From the NCBI GenBank assembly GCA_004211785.1, contig SHBX01000001.1:62001-126000 (forward strand): a stretch of DNA of 64,000 nucleotides, written 5' to 3'. Made by a program: the position numbers and the translations under genes. The notes beneath the pieces are model-generated. The model searched no databases, was not told the DNA's origin, and saw only the letters and a list, made by a program, of their open reading frames with translations. Position 1 is the first letter of the stretch; each line of letters begins with the position of its first letter. Positions 18,381-28,862 of the stretch are shown in pieces. This DNA comes from Winogradskyella sp. GTDB taxonomy: Bacteria > Bacteroidota > Bacteroidia > Flavobacteriales > Flavobacteriaceae.

Positions 18381-21300
18381 ATGAAAAAGAAACTTTTAAT
18401 TGGTTCAAGTATTCTACTTGGACTAGCGCTCGCTTTTACATTATTTTTCTCAAATCAGAATTCTAAATCTGATAAACTCACAAACGATGATATTGTAAAA
18501 ATCCACAAAGAAAATCTAAACAAAAGTCCTTTTAAGGAAACCTTAAAGTTGACTAAAAAAGAGCGTAAAGCATTAGGTATTCCACCGGACAGATATTATG
18601 AGGAAGAGTATGAGTTAACTATGAACCCATTACTTGGAAGACCAACACCAGAAAACTTAGAAGGCATCCGTGAAACAATGGAAGCACGTTTTAGACAACG
18701 TGTACCTGGCGATGGTATTGAAAATGATTGGGAATCACGCGGACCAGATAATGTTGGTGGTAGAACAAGAGGATTAATGTTTGATCCAAATGATTCAACT
18801 AATGAAACAGTATTTGCAGGTGGTGTCAGTGGAGGCTTATGGAAAAACACAAATATTTCAAATGCGAACTCTGTATGGGCAAGAGTAGATTTGCCAGATA
18901 ACCTTAATGTTTCAGTAATTATCGCAGATCCTAATAATCCGCAAATATTTTATATCGGAACAGGAGAGTCTTATACCAATGGAGATGTAAGTGGAGATGG
19001 TGTTTGGCAATCAACAGATGGAGGAACAACATGGGCTAGAGTTTTAGGAGGTGTCTCTGGACCAACAGTTTTCGAATCTGCTTCAAATATTACAGTAAAT
19101 ACACCGGCAGGTATTGCTGGAGACTATAATTCAAGAGAATCAACAAATTTTGGAGTACAAACCTCTACTGTAATTACTGCAGATTTTGTATTAGCTAATG
19201 ATACAACATCTGGAATACCTTCAGAAGGCTGTAACTCATTTGGTGCTGATGTAACAGGCAGAATTGCTTTAATAAGAAGAGGGAATTGCCCCTTTGTAGA
19301 TAAAGTAAAAAATGCCCAAGACGCTGGAGCTATTGCAGCTATAGTACTTAATAATGTTGGAGGTGCGCCTATTAATATGGCAGGTACTGACCCTACGATT
19401 ACTATTCCAGCAATTATGATATCAAAAGAAGATGGGGATGCTATTGTAACCGCATTACAAACAGGGACAGTTAATGGTTCTATAAATCCTGCAACGGGAA
19501 CATTTACAGGAACTTTAGTGCCTGGAATACAACAAATAAATGATATAAAAATAAAGGACAACGGAGGGGTTTCTGAAGTGTATGTAGCTGCTGGAGATGC
19601 ATTTTATGGTTCGGCTAACGTAGCCACTTTCCTTGGAGGTACTGAGTTAGGGGTTTTTAAGTCAGTAGATGAAGGTCTAACTTGGACAGAAACAAATATG
19701 CCTCAAACATCAAACGGTAATGATTATGAGCCTAATGATATAGAAATAGGTGCGGATGGAAAAATATGGGTATCTACAATAGATAGTTCAATTTTTGGTG
19801 ATGGTGGTGGAGAAATATTTTCTTCATCTGATGGGCAAAATTTTACTAATGTTTATACTGTTGCAAATGCGGATCGTACGCAGATAGCAGCGTCCTCTCA
19901 GAATGCAGGGATTATATATGTATTAGCTGAAGTGCCTGGTGGCGTAGCAATGGAAGGCACAACAGACGGTTTTGTGTCTGATATTTTTGATTTAGAATTA
20001 CCAAACGATGCTGATAATGATATTGACCCTCAGGACTTTACTAGAGGACAAGCATTTTATGACTTATTGTTAGAAGTTAGTCCTAGTAATGATCAAGTAT
20101 TGTATGCTGGTGGGATAGATTTATTTCAATCTAGCAATGGTGCAGCATTGGGTAATCCAAATTCATGGGTACAAATTTCTAAATGGTCAAACAACCCTGG
20201 TTTAAATACTTTAGACGTTCCTTTAGTTCATGCCGACCAACACGCTATGGCTTTTGCTCCGGGTAACCCGAACACCATAATATATGGAAATGATGGAGGC
20301 GTTTATTACACTTCTCCTCTAGTTATTTTTGATATAGTTCCTAGAAACAATGGTTTTATAACATCACAGTTTTATACTGTTGGTGTTGCGCCTACAGATG
20401 CTTTTGCAGGAGATACAGATCACTTTATAGGTGGATTACAAGACAATGGAACTCAGTTGTTCGATAATGTCGGCCCTGGTATAAATAGTTCTTCAACGGC
20501 TTTTGGTGGTGATGGAGCTGCAAGTTTCTTCGATCAAGATGGTACAGACCAATATTATATTACAAATTTTGTTTTTAACCGTATCGTTAGATTAGTTGAT
20601 TTAGGGACTGGTCAAGTTGTAAATATTAATAATGAAGGAGTAAGTAATGGCTCTTTTATTAATCAACAGGCTTTGGACTCTAATTTAGACATTTTGTATT
20701 CAAACTATTCTTCAGGCTCAAATGCTTTAATCAGAAGATATTCAGGAATAAAAGACCAAAGTACTTTGGTGGCCACTGATATAAGCAATATTATTGAGTT
20801 TACAAATAGGCCAACGGCACTTGAAGTTTCACCTTTTACGACAACGTCTTCAACACTTTTAGTTGGGACAGTTTTAGGAGATATTTTAAAAGTTGAAAAC
20901 GCAGATACAAGCCCAACATGGACAAATATTGAAACAGGTAATGTTATCGTAGGTAGTATCTCTGATGTGCAGTTTGGAGCCAATGAAAATGAAATTTTTG
21001 CAACTGTGCATAACTATGGTGTAGAAAATATATGGTATACCTCAGATGGCGGTGCTTCTTGGTCTTCAAAAGACGGAGACTTACCAGATTTACCAGTAAA
21101 AGCTATTCTTCAGAATCCATTTAACCCAGAAGAAGTCATAATAGGAACTGAATTAGGCATTTGGTTTACATCTGATTTCTCGTCTGCAAGTCCAGATTGG
21201 GAGCCTGCTCAAGGCGGCATGTCTAGTGTACGAGTGACAGATATAGACTTAAGAGATGATAATGCAATTTATGTATCTACATATGGAAGAGGAGTATTTT

Positions 21301-22400
21301 CAGGACAATTTCTTGAAGATCCAAATGCTGATAATGATGGGGATGGCGTTCCTAACACTTCTGATAACTGCCCAAATACAGCAAATGCAGACCAAGCGGA
21401 TACAGATGGTAATGGTATAGGAGATGTCTGTCAAGATACTGATTTAGATGGCGTTTTAGATATTAATGACAACTGTCCAGATACTGCAAATGCAGATCAA
21501 GCAGATGCCGATGGTGATGGTGTTGGCGATGTTTGTCAAGATGCCGATGGTGACGGTATAGCTGATGGAGTTGATAATTGCCCTGATACTCCAAATGCAG
21601 ATCAACAAGATTTAAATAATAATGGCATTGGTGATGTTTGTGATGAGAGTTACGAAGACCCTAACAATATAACTTTAGAGATAACATCAGAGCGCTGTGA
21701 AGGCCAAAATAATGGAGAAGCTCAAGTAACTGTTTTGCAAACATTTGTTAATTATACAGTTACATTAAACGGCTCTGGGACTAACCTTACTCAGACGATT
21801 GCAGGTGCAATTAACACTACTACTTTTACAGATTTAAGTGTTGGCTCATATACGATTTGTGTCAATGTAGATGGTAGAGATTTTGAACAATGTTTCGAAA
21901 TTAATATTGATGCAGCTCCAGCTTTAGGAGGAGTGTTTAGTGTTGCAAATAATGGTGGTGATATACCATTAGAATCAACTTCAGTAACTATAGATACTGG
22001 TACAGCACCTTACACAGTAGTATTTAATGATGATGTTATAATGGTAACTAGCCAAACGTCTTTTAATGTTAATACCTCTGGCGGAGGACTTTTAGAAGTC
22101 ACTTCTGCTGTAGCTTGCGAAGGCAAACTAAGTAGAGTTATAGAAGACCCAACACCATTAAAGCTAAGTTATGGGCCTAATCCTGTGGTTAATGACTTAA
22201 GAATAATCATTCCAAACGCATCAGAAAGTGGTGTAGGTGTACAAGTATACGATGTGCACGGAAAACTTATTGTAAATCAGAATTTATCTATCCAAAGCGG
22301 GACTTATATCAATGTACCTTTTGGCACTCTTACTCAAGGCATTTACTTCGTAAGACTTAATTTAGAAAAAGCTGAAATGATTAAAATCATTAAAAAATAA
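18381..22400 (+). CDS. Large exported protein: sortilin/BNR-like repeats, PA domain insertion, thrombospondin type-3 repeats, T9SS C-terminal domain
   Basis: Signal peptide; GGTTWARV/GGASWSSKDGDLP repeats; CPFVDKVKNAQDAGAIAAIVLNN PA motif; DxDGDGVxDxxDNCP repeats; C-terminal LSYGPNPVVNDLRI...GIYFVRL...KIIKK. Confidence 0.88.
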   Translation: MKKKLLIGSSILLGLALAFTLFFSNQNSKSDKLTNDDIVKIHKENLNKSPFKETLKLTKKERKALGIPPDRYYEEEYELTMNPLLGRPTPENLEGIRETMEARFRQRVPGDGIENDWESRGPDNVGGRTRGLMFDPNDSTNETVFAGGVSGGLWKNTNISNANSVWARVDLPDNLNVSVIIADPNNPQIFYIGTGESYTNGDVSGDGVWQSTDGGTTWARVLGGVSGPTVFESASNITVNTPAGIAGDYNSRESTNFGVQTSTVITADFVLANDTTSGIPSEGCNSFGADVTGRIALIRRGNCPFVDKVKNAQDAGAIAAIVLNNVGGAPINMAGTDPTITIPAIMISKEDGDAIVTALQTGTVNGSINPATGTFTGTLVPGIQQINDIKIKDNGGVSEVYVAAGDAFYGSANVATFLGGTELGVFKSVDEGLTWTETNMPQTSNGNDYEPNDIEIGADGKIWVSTIDSSIFGDGGGEIFSSSDGQNFTNVYTVANADRTQIAASSQNAGIIYVLAEVPGGVAMEGTTDGFVSDIFDLELPNDADNDIDPQDFTRGQAFYDLLLEVSPSNDQVLYAGGIDLFQSSNGAALGNPNSWVQISKWSNNPGLNTLDVPLVHADQHAMAFAPGNPNTIIYGNDGGVYYTSPLVIFDIVPRNNGFITSQFYTVGVAPTDAFAGDTDHFIGGLQDNGTQLFDNVGPGINSSSTAFGGDGAASFFDQDGTDQYYITNFVFNRIVRLVDLGTGQVVNINNEGVSNGSFINQQALDSNLDILYSNYSSGSNALIRRYSGIKDQSTLVATDISNIIEFTNRPTALEVSPFTTTSSTLLVGTVLGDILKVENADTSPTWTNIETGNVIVGSISDVQFGANENEIFATVHNYGVENIWYTSDGGASWSSKDGDLPDLPVKAILQNPFNPEEVIIGTELGIWFTSDFSSASPDWEPAQGGMSSVRVTDIDLRDDNAIYVSTYGRGVFSGQFLEDPNADNDGDGVPNTSDNCPNTANADQADTDGNGIGDVCQDTDLDGVLDINDNCPDTANADQADADGDGVGDVCQDADGDGIADGVDNCPDTPNADQQDLNNNGIGDVCDESYEDPNNITLEITSERCEGQNNGEAQVTVLQTFVNYTVTLNGSGTNLTQTIAGAINTTTFTDLSVGSYTICVNVDGRDFEQCFEINIDAAPALGGVFSVANNGGDIPLESTSVTIDTGTAPYTVVFNDDVIMVTSQTSFNVNTSGGGLLEVTSAVACEGKLSRVIEDPTPLKLSYGPNPVVNDLRIIIPNASESGVGVQVYDVHGKLIVNQNLSIQSGTYINVPFGTLTQGIYFVRLNLEKAEMIKIIKK
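21334..21645 (+). repeat. Thrombospondin type-3 (calcium-binding) repeat region
   Basis: Repeated DNCPxTxNADQxDxDGxGxGDVC. Confidence 0.88.
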
Positions 22401-22404
22401 AATC

Positions 22405-23097
22405 ATGAAAAAAGAAATAAAATTAATAACAGCAATATTTTCAGTACTACTATTAGTCTCGTGTGGAGGTAGTGATGATGGGCCACCACCAAATACTGCG
22501 CCAACACAAGTATCACAAGTTGTATTCCCAACTGCAAATTTATTATGTACAGACAATACAATAATATTTCAATGGAATGCTTCCACCGATGCAGATAGCG
22601 ACCCAATTAGATACAGAATTATAATCGCCACAGATAGAGATTTAAATAATGTTGTTGAAAATAGGATAGTTACAACAAATAGTGTGACAATATCGCTACA
22701 GCAAGGTGTTGCTTACTATTGGAGTGTTACGGCAATTGATGATTCTGGAAATGAAGCAGAGCCATCTACAACATTAGCATTTTTCACTTCTGGACCTGGT
22801 ATTTCTAATTATGCACCTTTTACAGCTGCATTAAATGCACCAGCCGATGAAAGTAGTGTTCCTGCAGGAACAGTAAATTTAAGTTGGACTGGAGGAGATA
22901 CGGATACAGGAGACACATTAGTTTTTGATGTGTATTTTGGTTTAGCGATGGATCCACCATTGATTGAATCAGGATTATCAACTGAAAATACAAACGTGAC
23001 TACAACCTCTGGAAACACGTATTACTGGAGGATAGATACTATTGATGATTCTGGTGTTAAAACCATTGGACAAATATGGTCTTTTGACACCAACTAA
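22405..23097 (+). CDS. Lipoprotein with two fibronectin-III-like domains
   Basis: Lipobox LLLVSCGGSDDG; YYWSVTAIDDSGNEAEPSTTLAFFTSG and YYWRIDTIDDSGVKTIGQIWSFDT. Confidence 0.75.
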   Translation: MKKEIKLITAIFSVLLLVSCGGSDDGPPPNTAPTQVSQVVFPTANLLCTDNTIIFQWNASTDADSDPIRYRIIIATDRDLNNVVENRIVTTNSVTISLQQGVAYYWSVTAIDDSGNEAEPSTTLAFFTSGPGISNYAPFTAALNAPADESSVPAGTVNLSWTGGDTDTGDTLVFDVYFGLAMDPPLIESGLSTENTNVTTTSGNTYYWRIDTIDDSGVKTIGQIWSFDTN

Positions 23098-23143
23098 AAT
23101 ATATGGCATAGCTATTGAAACAGTGTAGTTATCACATAAAATA

Positions 23144-23641
23144 TTGATTATGAAATTGATACGCAAAACATTTAGATTTTTATCTCTAGCCATTATATCC
23201 GTTAGCTTTGCTCAATGCGCAAGTACTATGAAATTAGAAAAAAAAGCACCTACCACTTTTGGAGAAGCATACTGTAAAAGTTGGGTAGCTGGTGTTAAAG
23301 GAGGAGGCTCAGGAACAAATATTTTTATTGAGACAAAATCAGATGATTTGGTTTTAGATAGTGTATACTTTAGAGGAAAAACATCAAAATTGATTACTAA
23401 ACCGGCTAACAAACAATTGTTTATTGGGAGGTTTTTATCAACGTCAAATACTGAAAAATTCAATTTTGAAGAAAACACAAAAGATAAAAGTGTAAGTGAG
23501 AGTTTTCCATTTGAATTAGAAAATAACGAATGTGTTATAAGTTATATAAAGGATGGTAAAACGAGATATTACAAATTAGGTAATATTATAGAACGACAAA
23601 CGGATGCTTTACCAATGTCTACGCCGCCAAATAAAAATTAA
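23144..23641 (+). CDS. Putative lipoprotein of unknown function
   Basis: N-terminal hydrophobic segment ending SFAQCAS; start may be MKLIRKT at 23150. Confidence 0.6.
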   Translation: MIMKLIRKTFRFLSLAIISVSFAQCASTMKLEKKAPTTFGEAYCKSWVAGVKGGGSGTNIFIETKSDDLVLDSVYFRGKTSKLITKPANKQLFIGRFLSTSNTEKFNFEENTKDKSVSESFPFELENNECVISYIKDGKTRYYKLGNIIERQTDALPMSTPPNKN

Positions 23642-23660
23642 CTATAAAAATATATAATCA

Positions 23661-23689
23661 AAACCTCACAATAACAGTGAGGTTTTTTT
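23661..23689 (+). terminator. Intrinsic terminator
   Basis: AACCTCAC aataaca GTGAGGTT then T-run. Confidence 0.88.
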
Positions 23690-23726
23690 GTTTTAAAACA
23701 GTATTTTAGAGCATTAATTATAGGAT

Positions 23727-25154
23727 TTGAGCGTACTTCAAAAGTTTTTTAAAGACACAATTATTTATGGACTGGCTATTGTTTTGCCACGCCTAATTAA
23801 TTTCTTGCTAGTTCGCTTGCATACAGATGTCTTACCAAACGAAGGCTATTCAGAAAACACAGAATTCTATATTGTAGCGGCTTTTTTTAATGTGGTTTTA
23901 ACTTATGGTTTAGAGACATCTTTTTTCAGGTTTTTCAGTAAACAAAAAGAAAAGGAGAAAGTATTGTCTACATCATTAATTTCTATTTTATCGACGACGT
24001 TTGTTTTCGGAATAATATTGTTTGTATTTAGAGAAGTCATTTCTCAAACATTAAGAATCAATACAGATTTTTATAATCTTCTAGTTTCAATAACCTTAAT
24101 TGATACATTGGTTGTTATTCCATTTGCATATTTGCGCGTTACAGGAAGGCCAATAAAATTCGCACTGTTAAAGCTTATTAACGTTTTAATTATTGTAGTG
24201 CTTAATGTGCTATTACTTTCAGTCACTTACGGTTCAGAAATGTTAAGAAGCCTATTTAATGTTAGCAACCCTGTTGAGTATATTTTTATTGCCAATCTTA
24301 TTGCTAGTGGTTTTATTTTAATTATGGTATTGCCTTATATGTTTAAGGCAAAATTCATTTTTGATAAGTCTATTTTTAAACAATTAATTAATTACGGATT
24401 ACCAATAATGGTCGCTGGTTTGGCATTTGTCATAAACGAGAATTTAGACAAATGGCTATTGCCATCTTATGAAGGCGAATACATTAACGGAGCGTATAGT
24501 GCATGTTATAAGTTAGCTGTATTTATGACGCTTTTTATTCAGGCATTTCGTATGGGAGCAGAACCTTTTTTCTTTAACCATTCGGAAAAAGGCAATGCTA
24601 AAGAAACGTATGCTACTATTTTAAAGTATTTCACAATAGTAGGTACATTGGGACTAATCATTATCACTGTATATATTGATGTATTAAGACCACTTTTTAT
24701 TAAAAAAGAGAGTTATTTATTAGCCTTAGATATTGTGCCAATTGTCTTACTAGCCAACCTATGTTTAGGGATTTATCACAATCTTTCCATATGGTATAAA
24801 CTAACCGACAAAACACGTTATGGGATGTACATCTCCATAATTGGCGCAGCAATTACTATTGGGTTTAATGTTGTGTTTATCCCAAAGCTAGGTTTTATGG
24901 CATGTGCTTATGCAACGCTTTTAGCCTATGGGTTAATGATGCTTATGTCTTTAGGTTTAGGTCGAAAGCATTATCCAGTACCTTATGATTTTAAGAGAAT
25001 AGCCATCTATTTACTAGGCGGAACTTTGATTTCATTTTTAAGTTATTACCAATTTGACAAAGATATCTTAATAGGAACCGTATTTTTGTCTGTCTTTGTT
25101 TTAGTGGTCATTTTACTTGAAAAAAAGGACTTAAAACGAATTTTGAAAAAGTAA
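23727..25154 (+). CDS. Polysaccharide biosynthesis / lipid flippase (MATE/MOP superfamily), TTG start
   Basis: Twelve to fourteen TM pattern, typical [22 protein letters not shown] N-terminus. Confidence 0.8.
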   Translation: MSVLQKFFKDTIIYGLAIVLPRLINFLLVRLHTDVLPNEGYSENTEFYIVAAFFNVVLTYGLETSFFRFFSKQKEKEKVLSTSLISILSTTFVFGIILFVFREVISQTLRINTDFYNLLVSITLIDTLVVIPFAYLRVTGRPIKFALLKLINVLIIVVLNVLLLSVTYGSEMLRSLFNVSNPVEYIFIANLIASGFILIMVLPYMFKAKFIFDKSIFKQLINYGLPIMVAGLAFVINENLDKWLLPSYEGEYINGAYSACYKLAVFMTLFIQAFRMGAEPFFFNHSEKGNAKETYATILKYFTIVGTLGLIIITVYIDVLRPLFIKKESYLLALDIVPIVLLANLCLGIYHNLSIWYKLTDKTRYGMYISIIGAAITIGFNVVFIPKLGFMACAYATLLAYGLMMLMSLGLGRKHYPVPYDFKRIAIYLLGGTLISFLSYYQFDKDILIGTVFLSVFVLVVILLEKKDLKRILKK

Positions 25155-25156
25155 AT

Positions 25157-25591
25157 ATGAACATAAAAATAATAAACAAATCCAATCACGATTTACCACA
25201 TTACGAAACCATAGCATCAGCAGGTATGGATTTACGTGCAAATATCAATGAGTCAATAACTCTAAAACCTTTAGAACGTACAATTGTAAAAACAGGTTTA
25301 TTTATTGAGTTGCCAATTGGTACTGAAGCACAAGTAAGACCACGTAGTGGTTTAGCAGCTAAAAAAGGCATTACAGTTCTTAATGCTCCAGGAACAGTAG
25401 ATGCAGATTACAGAGGCGAAATCGGTGTAATTTTAGTCAATCTTTCTAACGAAGATTTCGTTATTGAAAATGGCGAGCGCATTGCACAATTAGTTATCGC
25501 AAAACATGAACGTGCAGATTGGGAAGAAGTAGAAATGCTTTCTGAAACTTCTCGTGGTCAAGGTGGTTTTGGTAGCACAGGAGTGAAGTGA
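25157..25591 (+). CDS. dut: dUTP diphosphatase
   Basis: Motifs [43 protein letters not shown]. Confidence 0.97.
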   Translation: MNIKIINKSNHDLPHYETIASAGMDLRANINESITLKPLERTIVKTGLFIELPIGTEAQVRPRSGLAAKKGITVLNAPGTVDADYRGEIGVILVNLSNEDFVIENGERIAQLVIAKHERADWEEVEMLSETSRGQGGFGSTGVK

Positions 25592-25670
25592 TTTTAGAAT
25601 TACAATTGACGATTTTTGAATGCTTTCGAACAAATTAATAGCTAAACAACAAACAAATCAACTAAGAAAA

Positions 25671-26690
25671 ATGAAAATAATAGTCCCAATGGCTGGTCGA
25701 GGTTCGCGTCTTAGACCACATAGTTTAACCGTTCCAAAACCATTAATTCCAGTGGCAGGTCAACCGATTGTTCATCGATTGGTAAAAGACATTGCAAAAG
25801 TTTTAAAGCAACCTATAGAGGAAATTGCATTTGTACTTGGAGACCCAGCTTTTTTTGGAGAAGATGTTGTATCGAGTTTAAAACAATTAGCAGAAGGTTT
25901 GGGCGCAAAAGCATCAATTTATAGACAAGACCAACCTTTAGGCACAGGACATGCTATAATGAGTGCTGAGCCATCTTTATCTGGCCCAGCCGTAATTGCA
26001 TATGCAGATACTTTAATTCGTGCAGAGTTTGATTTAGACCCAGAAGCAGATAGTGTTATTTGGACAAAACGTGTTGCAAATCCTGAAGCTTATGGTGTTG
26101 TAAAGTTGAATAAGAATCAAGAAATCGTAGAACTTGTCGAAAAACCAGAAACCTTTGTGAGTGACCAAGCGGTTATAGGTATTTATTACTTTAAAGATGT
26201 CGCCGTTTTAAAATCTAAGCTTCAAGAAGTATTAGATGAAAACGTAATGAATGGTGGCGAGTATCAAATCAATGATGGTATTAAGCGTATGATGGCTGAT
26301 GGGAGAATCTTTAAAACAGGAACTGTAGACGAATGGATGGACTGCGGAAACAAAGCAGTAACCCTTGAGACTAATACCAAAATGTTAGGCTTTTTAAAGT
26401 CTGATGGCGAAGAAAAGTTAGTTGATGAGTCTGTAGTTTTAGAAAATTCAACAATCATTGAACCATGTTTTATTGGTAAAAATGTAGTGCTTAAAAACAG
26501 TACAATAGGACCAAATGTTTCAATCGGAAATGCTACAACTATCGAAAATTCAGTCGTTAAAAATAGCTTAATTCAGACACAAACAAACATTAAAAATGCT
26601 ACTTTAGACGAGGCTATGATCGGTAATCACGTTAAATATAATGGTGAGTTTACTAAAATTAGTATCGGTGATTATACCCAAATGGAATAA
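25671..26690 (+). CDS. Sugar-phosphate nucleotidyltransferase with left-handed beta-helix C-terminus (start corrected to 25671)
   Basis: MKIIVPMAGRGSRLRPHSLTVPKPLIPVAGQP; C-terminal hexapeptide-like repeats. Confidence 0.9.
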   Translation: MKIIVPMAGRGSRLRPHSLTVPKPLIPVAGQPIVHRLVKDIAKVLKQPIEEIAFVLGDPAFFGEDVVSSLKQLAEGLGAKASIYRQDQPLGTGHAIMSAEPSLSGPAVIAYADTLIRAEFDLDPEADSVIWTKRVANPEAYGVVKLNKNQEIVELVEKPETFVSDQAVIGIYYFKDVAVLKSKLQEVLDENVMNGGEYQINDGIKRMMADGRIFKTGTVDEWMDCGNKAVTLETNTKMLGFLKSDGEEKLVDESVVLENSTIIEPCFIGKNVVLKNSTIGPNVSIGNATTIENSVVKNSLIQTQTNIKNATLDEAMIGNHVKYNGEFTKISIGDYTQME

Positions 26691-26710
26691 AATTTGAATA
26701 GCTTCTTATC

Positions 26711-28072
26711 GTGAAACCTAACTTAAACATTATAAAACTTTTTACTGTACTACTTTTAGTGCCAATGTTTGCATTGGGCCAAGTAGATTTTAATAAAAAG
26801 CCAGATGATGATTTAGGAAATGTAAAAGACGAATATCAAGAACATTTTTTTGAAGCACTAAAACAAAAAGGCATAGAAAATTACGAACGCGCTGTTGGGG
26901 CACTTCAAAAATGTTTGGATATAGACAATTCAAAGCCTGTTATTTATTTCGAACTAGGAAAAAATTATAATCAACTTAAAAACTTTGGTGCAGCAGAAGA
27001 AGCTTTAAAAAAAGCCATCTCCATGCAACCTGATAATGAGTGGTTTTTAGATGAGCTTTATGATGTTTATTACAGACAAGATGATGTCGATAATGCTATT
27101 AAAACAGTTAAGCAATTGGTAAAGTATCATCCGGATTACAAGATGGACTTAGCCACGCTTTACATCAAAAAAGAAAAGTATAATACTGCTTTACGTGTTT
27201 TAGATGAGTTAGATCAAGAACTCGGGACTAATGAGTTACGTGACCAAATGCGTAATAGCATTTACAACAAAACGGGAGATGCAAAGGATAGGATAGATAA
27301 TCTAAAAACTCGCATTTCTGCGAACCCAAATAATGAGAACAACCATTTGCAGCTCATTTACAGGTATAGCCAAACAGGAAAAACAAAAAAAGCCTTTGAA
27401 GCTGCAAAAGAATTATTGAAAATAAAACCAGATTCTAAGCTAGTACACTTGGCGCTGTACAAGTTTTATTTAGATGAAGAAGAAGTAGATAAAGCTGTGG
27501 CATCAATGAAACTGGTTTTAAATACGCCAGAAATTGATGGTCAAGTAAAATCTAAAGTGCTTCAAGATTTTGTGAAGTTTGTCGAGAAAAATCCGCAATA
27601 TCAAAAAGACCTTATCGAGGCAACAGATAATGTAGAAACTGAAAAGAATTCAGAATCTCTTTCAAATTTAGGGGCGTATTACTCCAAAGCAGGAGATAAG
27701 CAAAAGGCACTTAAAAACTATAAAGAGGCGTTGAGCAAAAACCCTAGTGATTTTAAATTGTTACGAGATGTTATTTTGCTTCAAATTGAATTAAAGAATT
27801 ATACCGAAGCATTAACCGAGACCAACAATGCTTTAGAGTTATATCCTGCACAACCAATTTTGTATTTATTAAATGGGGTTTCTAATATCAATTTAAGCCA
27901 ACCCCAAAAAGCTATCGAAAATCTTGAGACGGGTCTAGATTTTCTTGTAGAAAATCCGCAGATGGAACGAGATTTTTACCTTCAATTAAGTCAAGCATAC
28001 AAGTCAATTAATAATAATGCTAAGTCTAGAGCGTTTGCTAAAAAGGCAGAAGCTATAAAAGTTCAGCAATAA
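26711..28072 (+). CDS. TPR-repeat protein, exported
   Basis: Signal peptide ending MFALGQ and multiple TPR motifs. Confidence 0.8.
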   Translation: MKPNLNIIKLFTVLLLVPMFALGQVDFNKKPDDDLGNVKDEYQEHFFEALKQKGIENYERAVGALQKCLDIDNSKPVIYFELGKNYNQLKNFGAAEEALKKAISMQPDNEWFLDELYDVYYRQDDVDNAIKTVKQLVKYHPDYKMDLATLYIKKEKYNTALRVLDELDQELGTNELRDQMRNSIYNKTGDAKDRIDNLKTRISANPNNENNHLQLIYRYSQTGKTKKAFEAAKELLKIKPDSKLVHLALYKFYLDEEEVDKAVASMKLVLNTPEIDGQVKSKVLQDFVKFVEKNPQYQKDLIEATDNVETEKNSESLSNLGAYYSKAGDKQKALKNYKEALSKNPSDFKLLRDVILLQIELKNYTEALTETNNALELYPAQPILYLLNGVSNINLSQPQKAIENLETGLDFLVENPQMERDFYLQLSQAYKSINNNAKSRAFAKKAEAIKVQQ

Positions 28073-28075
28073 ATT

Positions 28076-28861
28076 ATGAAAATTCTACAGGGCAATAGCA
28101 TAAAAATAGTACTCATTGTACTCATGATTGGTTTAACAAGTTGTAAGTCATCAAAGGCTATTATATCCTCTGGTGTTGCAAGTTCAAAGCTTTCGGCTAA
28201 GCAAGTTATAAGAGAGCACAGCAAAAGTGATATTAACTTCAAAACATTACAGGCCAAAGCAAAAATTGACATTACTCAAGGTGAAAAAAAACAAGGTGCG
28301 ACTTTTAATCTCCGTATAAAAAAGGATGAAGTTATTTGGCTAAGCGCACCGCTTGGATTAGCGCGTATGATGATAACTCCAAAAAAAGTTCAGTTTTATA
28401 ACAAAACAGATAACACATATTTTGATGGTGATTACGCATTGTTAAGTGATTTTGTAGGCTTTGAATTAGACTTTTTAAAAGTGCAGAACATTTTAATGGG
28501 TCAAGCTATTTATGATTTAAAAATACAAGCACACGAGGTTGATATTCAAGACAACTCGTATGTGTTACAGCCAAAAAAACAAGACGTTTTACTGGAGCTA
28601 TTTTATTTAATGAACGCATCACATTTCAAGCTTAATTCTTTGCAAATGGCTCAGCAAGTTAAGCGAAGAATTCTTCAAGTAGATTATAAATCTTATCAAG
28701 ACGTTGATAAAAACGTTATTCCAAAAGAAATCAAGGTCATTGCTGTTGAAGACACAGAGGAAGCATTGATTGATATGGAAATAAAGTCTGTGAGTTTAAA
28801 TGGCGATGTGCGTTTTCCATTCAGAATCCCTTCAGGTTATAAAGAAATTGAATTGAAATAA
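28076..28861 (+). CDS. DUF4292-like lipoprotein
   Basis: Lipobox IGLTSCKSSK; position between TPR protein and envC-like gene. Confidence 0.72.
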   Translation: MKILQGNSIKIVLIVLMIGLTSCKSSKAIISSGVASSKLSAKQVIREHSKSDINFKTLQAKAKIDITQGEKKQGATFNLRIKKDEVIWLSAPLGLARMMITPKKVQFYNKTDNTYFDGDYALLSDFVGFELDFLKVQNILMGQAIYDLKIQAHEVDIQDNSYVLQPKKQDVLLELFYLMNASHFKLNSLQMAQQVKRRILQVDYKSYQDVDKNVIPKEIKVIAVEDTEEALIDMEIKSVSLNGDVRFPFRIPSGYKEIELK

Positions 28862-28862
28862 T

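Noticed and set aside
19124-19561. 145-aa minus-strand ORF inside the T9SS protein gene
   Set aside because: Antisense shadow of a clearly coding frame; no recognisable motifs.
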